Below are positions 36,067 to 45,786 of a stretch of 64,000 nt of DNA, one piece after another. The number at the start of each line of letters is the position of its first letter. Position 1 is the stretch's first letter. The position numbers and the translations under genes are program-made. Origin of the DNA: Campylobacter sp. CCS1377 (GTDB lineage Bacteria; Campylobacterota; Campylobacteria; Campylobacterales; Campylobacteraceae); NCBI RefSeq assembly GCF_040008265.1, contig NZ_CP155620.1, positions 744,001-808,000 of the forward strand, read 5' to 3'. The notes under the pieces are model-generated. The model was not told the DNA's origin, did no database searches, and saw only the letters and a program-made list of their open reading frames with translations.

Positions 36067-39000
36067 ATGAGTAAAAATATTAAAACGCAAGAAGCTAAAT
36101 TAGACTTAATCACTAAATTCTTAGACTATGCTAATTGTGCCGATGCTAGTTATGCGATGTTGCAATATGTTTGGGAAAATATAGAGCAAGATGAAAAGAA
36201 TAATATTAATAAAGCAGATAAACTTACTTTTGGCGATAAATTAAAGCAAGATGTTGCTACTAAAAATAACAAAGGAGAACATGGTATAAAACCTAAAAAC
36301 ACAAATACAGCTTATGCTTGTGCCATTCAAGCTCGTTTTGAACAAAGTAAAATAATTAAAATAGAGCCTAAATATTGTATTTCTCTTGTAAATACTTGTT
36401 TTGACAGTAAAGAAATAACATTGGATAATGATATTAGTAAAGTAGGATTAAACGATACGCTTAGTAAAAGAACCATTGACTTTGTAAATAGATTTAGACT
36501 CCTAAAACATCAGCCTAATACTTCAAGTGGCTTTAGTGCTACTTTGTTTGAAGATACCAAAGATAATAATCAAAAGATTATAATTATACGAGGAACAGAG
36601 CCTACGAGTAATTTTGGGATAGATATTTTAGATGCTGATGTTGATTTAGCTTTAGGCAAAGTTCCCTATAATCAATATCTTGATATGATTAAATTTTATT
36701 CTGAGTGTGTTAAAGAATTTCCAAATATTATAAAAGACAAAGGCTTGGTAATTGTAGGTCATTCTTTAGGTGGAGCTTTGGCACAACTACTTACTCTTTC
36801 ATTAGCGAGTGTTAATTCTAGTGCTAATGTTAAAGAAGTCTATACTTTTAATTCGCCTGGTGCAAAAGAACTAAAAGCTTTAAATTTAAATCAAATTTAC
36901 AAGATAGATGAAAAAATTATCAATTCTGATAATAAAGAGCAAGCATTGTTTTATCAAATAAGAACTTATAAATATCAAAAAAGTATAGAAATAAACTTAA
37001 TAGGGTATGATTCTAATTTATTTCAAAATATAAAATCATATTTTCATAATAAAACAAACTTAAAAGAACATTATATCTTTATAAAAACAAATATAATTTA
37101 TAGTAAATCAACGAATTATTTTTATGATATTTTTGAAGTTGATGAAGTATTTATAAATTGTGTTAATAAACTCCTTGCCAATCTTAATGCCAAAAATATT
37201 TTAGCTACAAGTGATAATACTTATCATATTGAAACAGATACTGATTCTGATGCTGATACTTCTAATGCAAAAGAGGCGATACAAGGTTTAGGAGTGGATA
37301 TAGATGGTAAGCATTATATTGTTAATTTAGGGGATCAATTTTGGGATTCTCATTTTTTAGAGCCTACTATCATAGAATTAAATCATATTTTAAATCTTAT
37401 GAAAAATAAAGAAATTGATAACCTTTTAGAATATAATATAAATAAGGATAAAGAAGAGCTATGGACTTTTATCAAATATCATAATCATATTTTGGCTACT
37501 GCAAGAACTCGTTATGATGATTATATTTTGTCATATTCTAGCATTCCTAAGCCATCTAGTGATTTTTTAAATTCGTTGGAATATTTGCAGGTTCATTATT
37601 TGCCAAAAGAACCTAAAAAACCTTTATTTGCATCAAGTATTCAAGGTTTCTCATCTACGCAATTACAAGCTTTGGAGGAATATAAAACAAAAAAAGTTAA
37701 ATATGATGAAGATTTAAGAGAATATGAATTTCATAAGATAAAATATGAAAAAGAAAAACAAGCTTTTAATCAGAAATTTGAAGAGTATTTTTTAGGAATA
37801 ACCTCTTATCAAAATAGACTCTATTCTTATAAAATAACACAAGAGAAAATTATATTAAATGCAATAATACAACAAATTAATCAAAAAGATATAGCATATT
37901 TTAATTTGTATTCTGTGATAGAATTTTTAAAAGAAAATAAGGCTTATTATAAATACATAGATTTAAATGAAATCCAAGATTTAATTTTAAATGATTTAAA
38001 TAATAAATTGGGTTATTTTTATTGCCTTTATGTATGTATAAATTTAATAGTATCAAGAGAAGATAAAAATACTTATTTCACTCAAACTACTGCTATAAAC
38101 AATCTAGGCTATAGCAATGATTTTACCAAAATCTTCATTCTAGATAAAGAAAGTCTAAATGATACCTATCTAGATGCTAGAAAAAAGCTTTATAAATCTA
38201 TCAATAATTTAAAAGAAGAAAGAAATGAAAAAATAAAAAATATCCAAGATTATTTAAATAAAGAAAATTCCTTACAAGATAATTTAAATAATCAATTTAA
38301 TACACAAGAAAATGATATTAATTTGGCTTTGGAAAAAATATTCAGTATAGAGCAATTTTATGATAAAAACACAAATACTATAGCATTAAAAACAAATAAT
38401 ATAAAAATCATATTCTTAGATAAAGTAAATTTGCAAGATTTACAATCTAATACCAACAACACTTCTTTTATCTCTATGTCAAATTTAATCCATATTTATG
38501 ATAATCATTGTGATATCTTTACAAAAGATAGAAGTGTTTTAGATATAAAATTTATAGAAGAAAAATATCAGATAGATTTTAAAAGTTTAGATACAAAAAT
38601 CTTCCTAAACTCCACCCTCCTTACAGGCTCCACCGAACTCCCTAATAATCCTTTTTACTTTGGAGAATTAGATAAAGATAATATTATAAAACAAGATATA
38701 CCCAGCTATTATTTTTCTCCTAAAGATGAAAGCAGTGGTTTAGGAAGACTTAGTATCTTTTATAAAAATAATGAACTTTGCTTGCTTAATTATTCTATAT
38801 TGGAAAAATCTTTAAATATCAAATTAGAATGCTTAAGCAAGCAAAGCTTAGAATACAAAGATTTAATTTCAAACACTCTAAAAGAACAAAAAACCATACA
38901 AATAAATAAAAAACAAAGCATAGCTAAACTTCACGCCCTTTTAGAAAATCAAAACCTAGAATGTATCCATGGAGGTAAAGTCATACTTAAATCAAGCAAA

Positions 39001-40284
39001 GGAAAAACTTTTAAAGATGGTGGTGTGCCTATTATGCTAGAAAGTGATTTATTAAACTCTAGTATAACAGGTTGTCCTCACACTATAGCTAATGTAAGTG
39101 TTCCTTGCACTAAAGTTGTTAATGTTAAAGGTTCTTTATCTCAAAAGAAAGTAAATAGAGAATACGCTATATTACAAGAACTCATCTCAGCTTGTATTAC
39201 AGACAAAGGCTTTCCTTTGAAAGTAAGCTTTGTACCTACTAAGTTTAAATTTGATCATAGTTTTGATCCTAAGGAGGGGTTAGGAGAACAAAGTAAAAAT
39301 CAAATAGAGTTAAAAGAAGCTAGATTAAGAATGTATTATAAAGAACACAAATATCAAAAAGACAATCTTTTAATCACTAATTTATATCTAAACGATACCC
39401 TATATCAAAACGAACAAGGTTTAGATAAATTAGAATTATCTAAAAATGATTTATTCAATTTAAATGATATTAATGTACTAAATACTCTTAAACAAGACTT
39501 TAGTAAAGATTATGAATTTAAAGAGTGCAAAATTAAACTTGGTGTGCATTTGCTAAAATTAATCTTTGTTATCCCCAAAAACATTGCTAAAGTTTATAAA
39601 AGTGCTTATAAAGAATTTGAAAACAAAGATCTAGGAGCAGGATATTTTACAGAGTTACATGAATACAATAAAGATTATAGGGAAAATGAAAATATCATCC
39701 ACCATAGAGTTTTTTTAGCTCCTGCTAAAATGCAAAAGATTGATTTTGAGATTGCTAAGGGCTTAGATGAGTGGCTTGATAATGAAAATGTGTGTTGCTT
39801 TAATGTTTATACTAAGGATTATTTTAATGCAGATGATAAAGATATGTCTACGAGTGATAATATAAAAGATAATACAAATGTCATAAAAAGCAATAATGCA
39901 AATTTTAATGAAAACAATACTCAAGAAATCATCCCTGATAATGTTATAAGAATAGAAACACAAGATGGTAGTGGAGAATTTATTGAGATAGTATTTGATG
40001 ATTTGGAGGAATGGAGAAATAAATCAAGTGGAGCCATAAAGCCTTTATTTTCTCCTTTGGGAGGTATTGTAGATGAGGCTTTAGAATCACTTGAAAATGT
40101 CAGCATTATCGGTGATGCCTTAGCAATGCTTGGTACAGTGAAAAATCCCAAAAATGCAAAAAATATTATTAAGAAAAAATCATTGACAAAGGATGAAGTG
40201 TTGCAGATAGTGGATAAACTGCCAAAAAATGTCCGAGATAAACGCAGAAGAATAGTTGAAAACAAAGAAGAATTAGACAAATGA
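36067..40284 (+). CDS. Large T6SS effector: class-3-type lipase plus PAAR-like domain (C-terminus frameshifted)
   Basis: 1405 residues as read. The lipase nucleophile elbow is GHSLGGAL with Ser233, preceded by IIIRGTEP, typical of alpha/beta-hydrolase lipases (Tle-like phospholipases). A long helical middle (about 480-800) follows. A PAAR-like (DUF4280-type) region at about 966-1030 has CIHGGKV, GCPH and a later Cys (PCTKVV). PAAR-type tips sit on the VgrG spike, so this looks like a cargo effector carrying its own tip. The protein stops at 40284, but the DNA beyond still encodes a toxin-like tail in other frames. The substrate is inferred to be membrane phospholipid. Confidence 0.75.
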   Translation: MSKNIKTQEAKLDLITKFLDYANCADASYAMLQYVWENIEQDEKNNINKADKLTFGDKLKQDVATKNNKGEHGIKPKNTNTAYACAIQARFEQSKIIKIEPKYCISLVNTCFDSKEITLDNDISKVGLNDTLSKRTIDFVNRFRLLKHQPNTSSGFSATLFEDTKDNNQKIIIIRGTEPTSNFGIDILDADVDLALGKVPYNQYLDMIKFYSECVKEFPNIIKDKGLVIVGHSLGGALAQLLTLSLASVNSSANVKEVYTFNSPGAKELKALNLNQIYKIDEKIINSDNKEQALFYQIRTYKYQKSIEINLIGYDSNLFQNIKSYFHNKTNLKEHYIFIKTNIIYSKSTNYFYDIFEVDEVFINCVNKLLANLNAKNILATSDNTYHIETDTDSDADTSNAKEAIQGLGVDIDGKHYIVNLGDQFWDSHFLEPTIIELNHILNLMKNKEIDNLLEYNINKDKEELWTFIKYHNHILATARTRYDDYILSYSSIPKPSSDFLNSLEYLQVHYLPKEPKKPLFASSIQGFSSTQLQALEEYKTKKVKYDEDLREYEFHKIKYEKEKQAFNQKFEEYFLGITSYQNRLYSYKITQEKIILNAIIQQINQKDIAYFNLYSVIEFLKENKAYYKYIDLNEIQDLILNDLNNKLGYFYCLYVCINLIVSREDKNTYFTQTTAINNLGYSNDFTKIFILDKESLNDTYLDARKKLYKSINNLKEERNEKIKNIQDYLNKENSLQDNLNNQFNTQENDINLALEKIFSIEQFYDKNTNTIALKTNNIKIIFLDKVNLQDLQSNTNNTSFISMSNLIHIYDNHCDIFTKDRSVLDIKFIEEKYQIDFKSLDTKIFLNSTLLTGSTELPNNPFYFGELDKDNIIKQDIPSYYFSPKDESSGLGRLSIFYKNNELCLLNYSILEKSLNIKLECLSKQSLEYKDLISNTLKEQKTIQINKKQSIAKLHALLENQNLECIHGGKVILKSSKGKTFKDGGVPIMLESDLLNSSITGCPHTIANVSVPCTKVVNVKGSLSQKKVNREYAILQELISACITDKGFPLKVSFVPTKFKFDHSFDPKEGLGEQSKNQIELKEARLRMYYKEHKYQKDNLLITNLYLNDTLYQNEQGLDKLELSKNDLFNLNDINVLNTLKQDFSKDYEFKECKIKLGVHLLKLIFVIPKNIAKVYKSAYKEFENKDLGAGYFTELHEYNKDYRENENIIHHRVFLAPAKMQKIDFEIAKGLDEWLDNENVCCFNVYTKDYFNADDKDMSTSDNIKDNTNVIKSNNANFNENNTQEIIPDNVIRIETQDGSGEFIEIVFDDLEEWRNKSSGAIKPLFSPLGGIVDEALESLENVSIIGDALAMLGTVKNPKNAKNIIKKKSLTKDEVLQIVDKLPKNVRDKRRRIVENKEELDK

Positions 40285-40502
40285 TGGAAAAAAGTTAACT
40301 AAAAATTCTAAAGAGTTAGAAAATAAAGTAGATAAAAAATACGGACAACCAATTTACATGAGAAAATTAGATGATCAAACTATTATACAATATAAAAAAG
40401 CTTCTAAAAGTTGGAGGCGAGACCATAGAGATAAATTCTAACAAACCAAGAGGAAATCTTAGAACAATACATATAGAAAATGGGGTGAAAAATGAAGTAT
40501 AA
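40285..40502 (+). pseudogene. Frameshifted C-terminal toxin tail of the lipase/PAAR effector
   Basis: One base out of frame with the effector, the DNA reads DGKKLTKNSKELENKVDKKY... IYMRKLDDQTIIQYKKASKS. After an extra T it continues in the third frame as GGETIEINSNKPRGNLRTIHIENGVKNEV and stops at 40502. That stop overlaps the ATG of the next gene (40492), the normal arrangement for an effector and its immunity gene. So the ancestral effector was about 70 residues longer, with a small C-terminal toxin domain now lost through two indels. Confidence 0.65.
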
Positions 40503-41229
40503 ATATATCAAATGGAATAAAGAAGAAAAATGTGCTATATTTTTTCCTGATATAGATTATAGCTTATGGAAGAAAACACAATTAAAAGAAAATGTCTACA
40601 ATAATCCCTCTTTAATTATATCTTCTTGCCTGATAACAAAAATGGATATTTTAGAGTTATTTGAGTATTATATTTTATTTATTTGCGGAAAAAGCATGGG
40701 CACATCAAGATGGGAGTGTAATAATTTAATTTTATTGGATACTTGTAACATTGACAATCTTAGCAATCCTTTCTCTTTAAATGCACCCAAACCTACCTAT
40801 ATAAGTGAATATATAAACATCTTAGGACAACTATTCTTAGCAGGATATATAGACTTTGGTTCTTATTGCGATGAAGAAGATAGAAATAAAATAGACTATC
40901 CCTCAAACTTATCTTATTATAAAGAAGATAAATACCAAGCTTGGATATATTTTAGAGATAATTTCTTTTATCAAGACAAATTTATTAGAGATTTGGACGA
41001 TCCTGAAACATTGGACGAGGATGGATATAGTCTTATTTTAGGTGATGTTTCTTGGGATACACCACAATATTGGTCACAATACAATATCTGGGTAGCAACA
41101 ACCCCCAAAGGCACAAAATACTTTAATGAAATCTTAGCTCCTAAATTTTATAACAAATACAAAGATTTAGAAGTAGAGATTGATAGTAAAGGCAATGTGC
41201 TTAGGTGGATTGGAGAGATTAATAGATGA
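40492..41229 (+). CDS. Putative immunity protein, tandem paralogue 1
   Basis: 245 residues, acidic, no signal peptide or membrane span, not a recognised family. It shares with the next gene the blocks ILGQLFLAGYIDFG, YPSNLSYYKEDKYQAWIYFRDNFFY and a C-terminal YNKYKDLEVEID...RWIGEINR. Its start lies inside the remnant 3' end of the effector frame, so it was probably the immunity gene for the lost toxin tail. Cytoplasmic location would suit immunity to a cytoplasmic toxin. Confidence 0.6.
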   Translation: MKYKYIKWNKEEKCAIFFPDIDYSLWKKTQLKENVYNNPSLIISSCLITKMDILELFEYYILFICGKSMGTSRWECNNLILLDTCNIDNLSNPFSLNAPKPTYISEYINILGQLFLAGYIDFGSYCDEEDRNKIDYPSNLSYYKEDKYQAWIYFRDNFFYQDKFIRDLDDPETLDEDGYSLILGDVSWDTPQYWSQYNIWVATTPKGTKYFNEILAPKFYNKYKDLEVEIDSKGNVLRWIGEINR

Positions 41230-41238
41230 AAGATAAAA

Positions 41239-41997
41239 ATGGCGATTGGTAAAGTAATTCATAAATACGGTTCGTTCTTTCCTGATTTTGATGAGATATT
41301 TTACAATTTAGGTTATGATGGTATTTGTTTTGATGAAAAATCAGATATAAAGCTTTTTCTACAAATTCCAAACCTTAAGAAAACAGATATTTTAGAATAT
41401 TTTGAAGATCATTTTTTAGGATCAATTTTTGAGGATGCATGCGAATTTAATGACTTGGATTGTCCTTTGTTTTACACAGAAGATGAAAACTTAAAAAATT
41501 CCATAAAACCAAATTACAATAGTGAGTATGTAAGTATTATAGGGCAACTATTTTTAGCAGGATATATAGACTTTGGGATTACTCCAAGATCGGAAGATAA
41601 ATATACAAGAACAGACTATCCTACTAATTTATCTTATTATAAAGAAGATAAATATCAAGCTTGGATATATTTTAGAGATAATTTCTTTTATACTAATGCA
41701 TTTTTAAAAGGATATTATGACGATATTTTAATCTATAAAGGCAAAGAATATACAGCAAATACTCTACCCAAACTTAAAAAAGGAGAAACGATCCATAGTA
41801 CAATGCATAGTGCTGCTTCTTGGGATATGCCAAGATATTGGAGTGGGTATAATATATGGGTAACAAGAACTCAAAAAGGCACAAAATATCTCCGTGAGAT
41901 TTTAGAACCTAGAGTTTATAACAAATACAAAGATTTAGAAATAGAGATTGATGATAAGGGTAATATACTTAGATGGATTGGAGAGATTAATAGATGA
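41239..41997 (+). CDS. Putative immunity protein, tandem paralogue 2
   Basis: 252 residues, a tandem relative of 40492-41229, starting 9 bases after it. The N-terminal 80 residues are divergent while the central and C-terminal blocks are near-identical. It carries an insertion (KGKEYTANTLPKLKKGETIH) lacking in paralogue 1. Duplicate immunity genes with different N-termini are commonly retained against variants of one toxin family. Confidence 0.6.
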   Translation: MAIGKVIHKYGSFFPDFDEIFYNLGYDGICFDEKSDIKLFLQIPNLKKTDILEYFEDHFLGSIFEDACEFNDLDCPLFYTEDENLKNSIKPNYNSEYVSIIGQLFLAGYIDFGITPRSEDKYTRTDYPTNLSYYKEDKYQAWIYFRDNFFYTNAFLKGYYDDILIYKGKEYTANTLPKLKKGETIHSTMHSAASWDMPRYWSGYNIWVTRTQKGTKYLREILEPRVYNKYKDLEIEIDDKGNILRWIGEINR

Positions 41998-42057
41998 TTT
42001 TGCTTAAATTTTATTTAAATAAAAAATGTTAAGATAATATTTATTTAAAGGTAGATT

Positions 42058-45000
42058 ATGAAAAATAAAGAATTTACTTGTCAATATATTTATAATCTAT
42101 ATGAACTTAGAAACTTGATAGATAAATATTGCAAACAAGCTAAAAATATAGTTTTATATTGTAATAATTTTTCAAGAAAAAATGTACTTAATCTAGCAAT
42201 ATCAGATTACGAAATTGCCAAGGACTGTTATTATGGTTTAGATCAATACTTATATGACACTCTTAAAACATTTGCTTCTAAAGGTAAAAAAGTTCAAATT
42301 TATGATTATTCTTATAAAAATTTCATTGATTCTAATAATTCTGATAATAATCTTCCAAACTTTATCATAACTTCTTTATCTTGTGATATGGCAAGCATTT
42401 TTGATGATTTTATAAAAGCCTTAGAAAAATCCGAAGATGAAACTACTTCAGAAGCTATGACGCAAATTTCAAAAAAAGAAAACAAAGGAATTGATTTTTT
42501 AATTACTTGTATTAATGAGAAATTAAAAACTCCTATACTTCAAAAACTAAAATCATTTGATGAATATCAAAAATTAAACGAATATAAACTAAATGAACAA
42601 ATAGAACTGATATTTGGTGAATTGATACAAAATATTAAAGATATTTACGCAGAAGGTTATGAGTTTGCATACAAAACAATAATTAATGCTTTTCTTAATA
42701 TTGTTAATATCTTTAAGCTAAAAAGCTTTTTGACAAAAACGCATCCATTATTAATTGCTAGTGATATTGCTTTTGAATCATGGAGGGTTTTTCAAGATAT
42801 TTCAGAGTGGAGTGAGAATAAATACTCTTATGTCTTTTATAATGCTATTATAAAACTACTTATAAGTGATATTGGCTATATTTTTACTGTTTTTGAAAAC
42901 AAAATTCATCACTATACTTTGATTATAGATGATAAAATTCTTTTTGATTTTTCAGGCTTTGGAGCGGTAAATTTTCAATCATCAGTATATCATAAACAAG
43001 ATTTAGCAATATGTCTTAAATCAAATGAAGAAATTTTTAAAGATTTTTGGAGTGCAAATTCTTCAAATTTTTTCACTGAAAATCCCAAAGAAGAATTTAT
43101 TCTTTATAAACAATACTCCATTAAAGAGGCACTTAAAAGGCAAATACCTTTAGATCAAAATAGACTAAGTTATATAGAAAGTCCGTATTTTAACTCTATT
43201 GCGCTAGCTCAAATCATAAAGGATTTAAAGGATAAAAAAAGCGAATCTTACCATGCAAAAAATTTTCTCATCATCACTAATGCTCCGCAAAAATATAATG
43301 CTGGACTTCATCAAAAACTTACAGAAGAAATTTTTGAAAATACTATCATTTATCCAGATACCATAAAAGATGAAAAACAAAATGATATTTTAGTCAAAGC
43401 TCCAAAAGACTATGATGTAACGATAGATTATAGTAAATATAAAATAAATATTATCGATAATGAAACTAATGCTTTTGTGCTTTCTTTAAGTCCTTTTGTT
43501 AAATTAAATTATCAAACTTATCAAAGCTTTGAGGATGTGGTAAAAGAAAAAGAAAAGTTATTAAATAGTATCACAGATGACAATCCTGAAAATGTATTTC
43601 AATATCTAAATTTTATAAAAAATCCTAGTAATGCTGATAAAATACACAATTATTATTATTTACAATCTGTTTTTTATCAAGCAAATAATAAAAAAACTTT
43701 TTTAGAAAAACAAAAACAATATTTTCAAGAAGGCATTGATTGCTTAAGAGCTTATATAAATAGTATTATTCAAACCAAACAACAAAACATTGGTACTTAC
43801 ACAGGTGTAACTTATTCGGAAAAATTTGTCGATAAGAAAAATATTACCATCACAGAAGTTCTTTTACTTGCCTTAACTTATTATGTAATAAAGCATTTTT
43901 ATTCGTCTATTAAAACCGATTATCAAGCTTGGTGGAAATTATTTGCAAATTATGAAAGCATACAAATAGAAGAGGAAGAAAGTATTGATATACTTCCTCA
44001 AGATGTCCTTTTAAATATAAATGAAGAAAAAATCCCCTTATGCTTTTCAAAACAACAAAAAGCAAAACTTACTGAGAAAAAAATTTTTTGCATAGAAGAA
44101 TTTGTAGATTATTTAGAGCAATCAAAAGACTGCGAAATCGATGAAAACGATGAAAAAGAACTTGAGATTTATTTAAAACAAGACAGTCAAGATACCCAAA
44201 CTCAAGATGAAGCATTAAAACACAATTTAGAGCAATTAGATGCATTAATTAAAGATGAAAAAAAATCAAGCAACAATATCAGCGATGAACTCGACACTTT
44301 AACAGAATATATAGAAAAAAATGATATAGATAAAATTTCTTATAATCCACAAAAAACTATAGTAGCTATGATGGATGCTTTTATAGACAAATTCTTTCCT
44401 TTTGCGGATTTTTTAAGAGGAGATGATTTTAAATTTGCCAAGCAACTTAGCAAAACTGTCCTTAATTTTTTAACCCTTGAAGCACAAAAAGCCCTTTATG
44501 AAAATATAGGTGCGAGTTATTTGTTGTTTTTGATGACTAAATCAAATATTCATATGAAAAAAGTTACAATACACAACCAAAAAGAATTTGACAAAAGATT
44601 TAAAAAGCTAAGCAAAATGGCCCTATTAGAGCTTTGCTATATGCAAAAAAATAAAAACAAATATGAAGCTATCATGTTAGTAGATGGTATGACTTTTAAA
44701 GAATTAAAAAATCGCAAAGGTTTTAAAGACTTGACAAATATTAGTAAAAAACAAATTTTCAGATATAAATTTAATTTTACTTTAAAAACCATTCGCAATA
44801 TTGCTAAAGAATCTTTTATATTCTTGCCTCAAGTCATCATCACAGATTTAGTTAATCAATTATGGATAACCCACTATGAAAAAAGCAAAAAAGAATACGA
44901 AAAATTGAAATTTTTAAATTTTAGTGATAAATACAGTCCTCCCTATGTGTTAATGAAAAAACCTACAGACGCACAAGAAGGATTAATTTCTTATCCTATG

Positions 45001-45768
45001 TTTATCAACAATACTTTTATTTCTTTTAATTTCACTTCTATGTTTACAGGAGGGAAACTACAAACAGGAGGTTTGGGGGAAAAAGAATCCTTATTTGTCT
45101 ATCATAAAGATCTAAGCGGCACAAAAAAGGTAAGAAATTATCTTTTAAACAAACTTTTTGCATATTTGTGTTTAGATGAGTTAAGATCAAAAACCGGAGA
45201 TTTAAAAATCATAGAAGATATAGATTTTTTTAATACTTATTCTTATTTACATGATTTGCCTACAAAACCAAGACTTTTAAAACTAAAACATGAAGAAGAT
45301 TTTTTAATCCCTAAAAATGCCAACGAAGAGCAAAGAAGAAGCATTGAAACTTATAACAAAAAATTACAAGCTATCAATAAAGATGAAGCAAAAAAAGCTT
45401 TATATAAAGAGTATAAAAATAGAGAAGCAAAAGGTTTAGCAGCCATAGATGCTTATCATAAATGCATGGATTATTTAGAGGATATAGATAACGATATTTT
45501 TAATACTAAAGCGACAAATAACGCTTCTGATCCTTCAAAACACAGAGAATTCTTAAAAGCTTTAGACACTATAGGGCAAAATAATATTAAGGCTTTGTAT
45601 GTGGGGATAAATGGTGATAAAAATATCTCACAAAAAAAAGAAAGTGAGGAAAACAAAGAATATATGATTAAGGTTGCCAACAATAAAGAGGAAAAAGAAA
45701 AATGCCCTAAATTTGTAGGCAGACTAGCCACTACTATCATTATGAAAAATGGCTTACATATAGGATAA
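42058..45768 (+). CDS. 1236-residue putative T6SS effector, family not recognised
   Basis: A very Lys/Glu-rich protein without signal peptide and with no domain I can name confidently. It has an N-terminal half of mixed helices with one hydrophobic patch (about 215-240), an acidic central segment (about 640-770) and a C-terminal region with MFTGGKLQTGGLGEKESL (about 1000-1020), ending RLATTIIMKNGLHIG. Size, position after lipase/immunity genes and tight linkage to small downstream genes suggest a T6SS cargo protein. AAAGG lies ahead of the ATG. Its last 19 codons recur twice downstream. Confidence 0.5.
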   Translation: MKNKEFTCQYIYNLYELRNLIDKYCKQAKNIVLYCNNFSRKNVLNLAISDYEIAKDCYYGLDQYLYDTLKTFASKGKKVQIYDYSYKNFIDSNNSDNNLPNFIITSLSCDMASIFDDFIKALEKSEDETTSEAMTQISKKENKGIDFLITCINEKLKTPILQKLKSFDEYQKLNEYKLNEQIELIFGELIQNIKDIYAEGYEFAYKTIINAFLNIVNIFKLKSFLTKTHPLLIASDIAFESWRVFQDISEWSENKYSYVFYNAIIKLLISDIGYIFTVFENKIHHYTLIIDDKILFDFSGFGAVNFQSSVYHKQDLAICLKSNEEIFKDFWSANSSNFFTENPKEEFILYKQYSIKEALKRQIPLDQNRLSYIESPYFNSIALAQIIKDLKDKKSESYHAKNFLIITNAPQKYNAGLHQKLTEEIFENTIIYPDTIKDEKQNDILVKAPKDYDVTIDYSKYKINIIDNETNAFVLSLSPFVKLNYQTYQSFEDVVKEKEKLLNSITDDNPENVFQYLNFIKNPSNADKIHNYYYLQSVFYQANNKKTFLEKQKQYFQEGIDCLRAYINSIIQTKQQNIGTYTGVTYSEKFVDKKNITITEVLLLALTYYVIKHFYSSIKTDYQAWWKLFANYESIQIEEEESIDILPQDVLLNINEEKIPLCFSKQQKAKLTEKKIFCIEEFVDYLEQSKDCEIDENDEKELEIYLKQDSQDTQTQDEALKHNLEQLDALIKDEKKSSNNISDELDTLTEYIEKNDIDKISYNPQKTIVAMMDAFIDKFFPFADFLRGDDFKFAKQLSKTVLNFLTLEAQKALYENIGASYLLFLMTKSNIHMKKVTIHNQKEFDKRFKKLSKMALLELCYMQKNKNKYEAIMLVDGMTFKELKNRKGFKDLTNISKKQIFRYKFNFTLKTIRNIAKESFIFLPQVIITDLVNQLWITHYEKSKKEYEKLKFLNFSDKYSPPYVLMKKPTDAQEGLISYPMFINNTFISFNFTSMFTGGKLQTGGLGEKESLFVYHKDLSGTKKVRNYLLNKLFAYLCLDELRSKTGDLKIIEDIDFFNTYSYLHDLPTKPRLLKLKHEEDFLIPKNANEEQRRSIETYNKKLQAINKDEAKKALYKEYKNREAKGLAAIDAYHKCMDYLEDIDNDIFNTKATNNASDPSKHREFLKALDTIGQNNIKALYVGINGDKNISQKKESEENKEYMIKVANNKEEKEKCPKFVGRLATTIIMKNGLHIG

Positions 45769-45786
45769 ATTAAGAAAGGATAAAAG

